Source of the DNA: JADHTT01 sp964633845
GTDB taxonomy: Bacteria > Campylobacterota > Campylobacteria > Campylobacterales > Arcobacteraceae
NCBI GenBank assembly: GCA_964633845.1
Contig: CAZWLA010000029.1
Coordinates: forward strand, 1 to 15,582
Length of the DNA stretch: 15,582 nucleotides
Direction of reading: 5' to 3'
In this document: positions 15,021 to 15,582 of the stretch, piece after piece
How positions within the stretch are numbered: position 1 is the first letter of the stretch
How the letters are laid out: every line of letters starts with the position of its first letter
Program-made: the position numbers and the translations under genes
The notes under the pieces: model-generated
What the model was told of the DNA's origin: nothing
What the model saw: only the letters and a program-made list of their open reading frames with translations
Database searches by the model: none

Positions 15021-15161
15021 CTTTAAATAATCCTTCATAATTACTATCGAAATTGTATCAAATTCACAGTATAATCTAGCTGAATATTTTCAAGGGATAT
15101 AAAATGGTTTGTAAGCTATTTTTAAGTAGTAAAAGACTATCATTCCACTCACATTTAACCA
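15021..15161. promoter_or_regulatory. Divergent intergenic region between guaA and the tRNA cluster
   Basis: No coding sequence is seen. On the minus strand TATACT (15068-15073) is the best -10 candidate for guaA, about 50 bases upstream of its start codon, without a properly spaced -35 box; a second AT-rich box, TACAAT, lies closer to the gene. On the plus strand TATAAAAT (15098-15105) and TATCAT (15138-15143) are possible -10 boxes for the tRNAs. I cannot choose between them. The leader is too short, and lacks the folded motifs, for a purine riboswitch. Confidence 0.35.
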
Positions 15162-15238
15162 GGGTCATTAGCTCAGCTGGTTAGAGCACTCGGCTCATAA
15201 CCGAGTGGTCGAAGGTTCGAGTCCTTCATGACCCACCA
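15162..15238 (+). tRNA. tRNA with CAT anticodon (Met or Ile2)
   Basis: A complete 77-nt cloverleaf: acceptor stem GGGTCAT/ATGACCC (15162-15168 with 15228-15234), discriminator A and encoded CCA (15236-15238), D arm AGCTCAGCTGGTTAGAGC, anticodon stem CTCGG/CCGAG with loop CTCATAA, and T arm with GGTTCGAGTCC. The anticodon is 15196-15198. The acceptor is fully paired from position 1, so it is not an initiator tRNA. A CAT anticodon can be elongator methionine, or isoleucine after lysidine modification by TilS. The TCATAACCG...GGTCG stretch recalls Ile2 of Bacillus, but I cannot settle this by eye. Confidence 0.93.
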
Positions 15239-15247
15239 TTTAGTGAT

Positions 15248-15324
15248 GCGGGAGTAGCTCAGTTGGCTAGAGCCTCTGCCTTCCAAGCAGATTGTCGCCG
15301 GTTCGAGTCCGGTCTCCCGCTCCA
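15248..15324 (+). tRNA. tRNA-Gly (TCC)
   Basis: A complete 77-nt cloverleaf: acceptor GCGGGAG/CTCCCGC (15248-15254 with 15314-15320), discriminator T and encoded CCA (15322-15324), anticodon stem TCTGC/GCAGA with loop CTTCCAA, and T loop GTTCGAGTCC. Anticodon TCC (15282-15284) reads GGA and, by wobble, GGG. It starts nine bases after the previous tRNA ends, so the three are probably processed from one transcript. Confidence 0.96.
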
Positions 15325-15333
15325 CTTATTTAT

Positions 15334-15409
15334 GCTGTTGTAGCTCAGTTGGTAGAGCACCTCACTTGTAATGAGGCGGTCGGTGGTTCAAATCCTCTCA
15401 ACAGCTCCA
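15334..15409 (+). tRNA. tRNA-Thr (TGT)
   Basis: A complete 76-nt cloverleaf: acceptor GCTGTTG/CAACAGC (15334-15340 with 15399-15405), discriminator T and encoded CCA (15407-15409), anticodon stem CCTCA/TGAGG with loop CTTGTAA, and T loop GTTCAAATC. Anticodon TGT (15367-15369) reads ACA and related threonine codons. It is the third of a cluster with nine-base spacers and no further tRNA before the window ends. Confidence 0.96.
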
Positions 15410-15489
15410 TAAAACTTTCAAAACAATTAATCAAAACAACAATAACTCAAAATAATTTAATCTATTTACTTATAAATTAGCACTAAAAT

Positions 15490-15521
15490 AAAAAAGACAC
15501 AATTCAATTAAGAACTGTGCC
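15490..15521 (-). terminator. Rho-independent terminator for a gene entering from the right
   Basis: Read on the minus strand, a 10-bp stem (15512-15521 with 15496-15505) contains two G-U wobbles, has a 6-nt loop TTAATT, and is followed directly by six T (complement of 15490-15495). On the plus strand the two wobble pairs become A-C mismatches and the trailing T-run is only four, so it works better leftward. It may also stop the tRNA transcript to some extent. Confidence 0.75.
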
Positions 15522-15546
15522 TTTTAATTTCAATAAAAATTATATT

Positions 15547-15582
15547 TTATTTAAATCTATGAGTAATTCTACCTTTATCTAG
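15547..15582 (-). CDS. C-terminal end of a minus-strand gene (partial)
   Basis: In one minus-strand frame the window edge reads L-D-K-G-R-I-T-H-R-F-K and then a TAA stop at 15547-15549. A good terminator on the same strand follows 25 bases later (15490-15521), the layout expected for the end of a gene coming in from the right. Eleven codons are far too few to name the product, and the frame choice rests mainly on the terminator. Confidence 0.4.
   Translation of the reverse strand, partial: LDKGRITHRFK

Noticed and set aside
15021..15038. Longer guaA starting at ATG 15038
   Set aside because: There is no ribosome site upstream of it, while AAGGA precedes the second ATG, and family proteins begin with MKHVPILVLDFGSQ-like sequence.
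15292..15480. Plus-strand open frame over the tRNA genes
   Set aside because: It is translation of tRNA sequence and its A/T-rich tail.
1..15582. CRISPR array, insertion sequence, prophage or multi-gene defence island
   Set aside because: No regularly spaced repeats, transposase, integrase or phage structural genes were seen; apart from the left edge and one unknown gene, the window is ordinary core genome.

Overview
The window is AT-rich, gene-dense chromosomal DNA that looks like a member of the Campylobacterota (Epsilonproteobacteria). The strongest evidence is the plus-strand cluster rppH-lysC-hobA-holB-folP. HobA is a DnaA-binding initiation protein known essentially only from this phylum, and this order matches the well-known Helicobacter pylori locus. 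Product length and style suggest an Arcobacter-like free-living relative, but that is inference.

Layout. (1) 1-1243 is an accessory-looking stretch: a small DsrE-like cysteine protein (22-378), a 69-nt imperfect palindrome built like an integron attC site (382-450), and a MazE/MazF-type toxin-antitoxin pair (509-1080) with its own near-consensus promoter. A degraded half-site follows, then the promoter of the next operon. (2) 1244-5292 (+) is a tight core operon: mRNA 5'-end pyrophosphohydrolase RppH, aspartokinase LysC, replication-initiation factor HobA, clamp-loader delta' HolB, and dihydropteroate synthase FolP. (3) 5287-15020 (-) is a run of nine co-directional genes. In transcription order these are guaA, an unrecognised 385-aa protein with a possible nuclease-like core, gatA (TTG start), guaB, metY, metX, xseB, a ThiF/MoeB-family adenylyltransferase lacking the usual cysteines, and tyrA. 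It converges on and overlaps folP by 6 bp. (4) 15021-15582 is a divergent promoter region, then three plus-strand tRNA genes (CAT, Gly-TCC, Thr-TGT) with encoded CCA ends. Last come a minus-strand terminator and the last few codons of a minus-strand gene that enters from the right.

How the genes fit together. The left operon links RNA turnover, the aspartate-family entry step, replication initiation and elongation, and folate synthesis. The right group covers GMP synthesis (IMP to XMP by GuaB, XMP to GMP by GuaA), methionine synthesis by acetylation and direct sulfhydrylation (MetX, MetY), Gln-tRNA formation (GatA), tyrosine synthesis (TyrA) and DNA repair (XseB). LysC makes aspartyl phosphate, which leads on to the homoserine that MetX uses. 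FolP supplies folate for purine and methionine synthesis.

The most interesting part is the left edge. The palindrome at 382-450 has attC-like R and L boxes, unpaired spacers and a one-sided bulge. The first seven bases at the start of the toxin-antitoxin segment (GTTATAC, 444-450) are the exact reverse complement of GTATAAC just after it (1084-1090), the pairing expected between the ends of one integron cassette. This suggests that the MazEF pair, and perhaps the DsrE-like gene, are integron-type cassettes beside a core operon. No integrase is visible in the window, so this remains a hypothesis.
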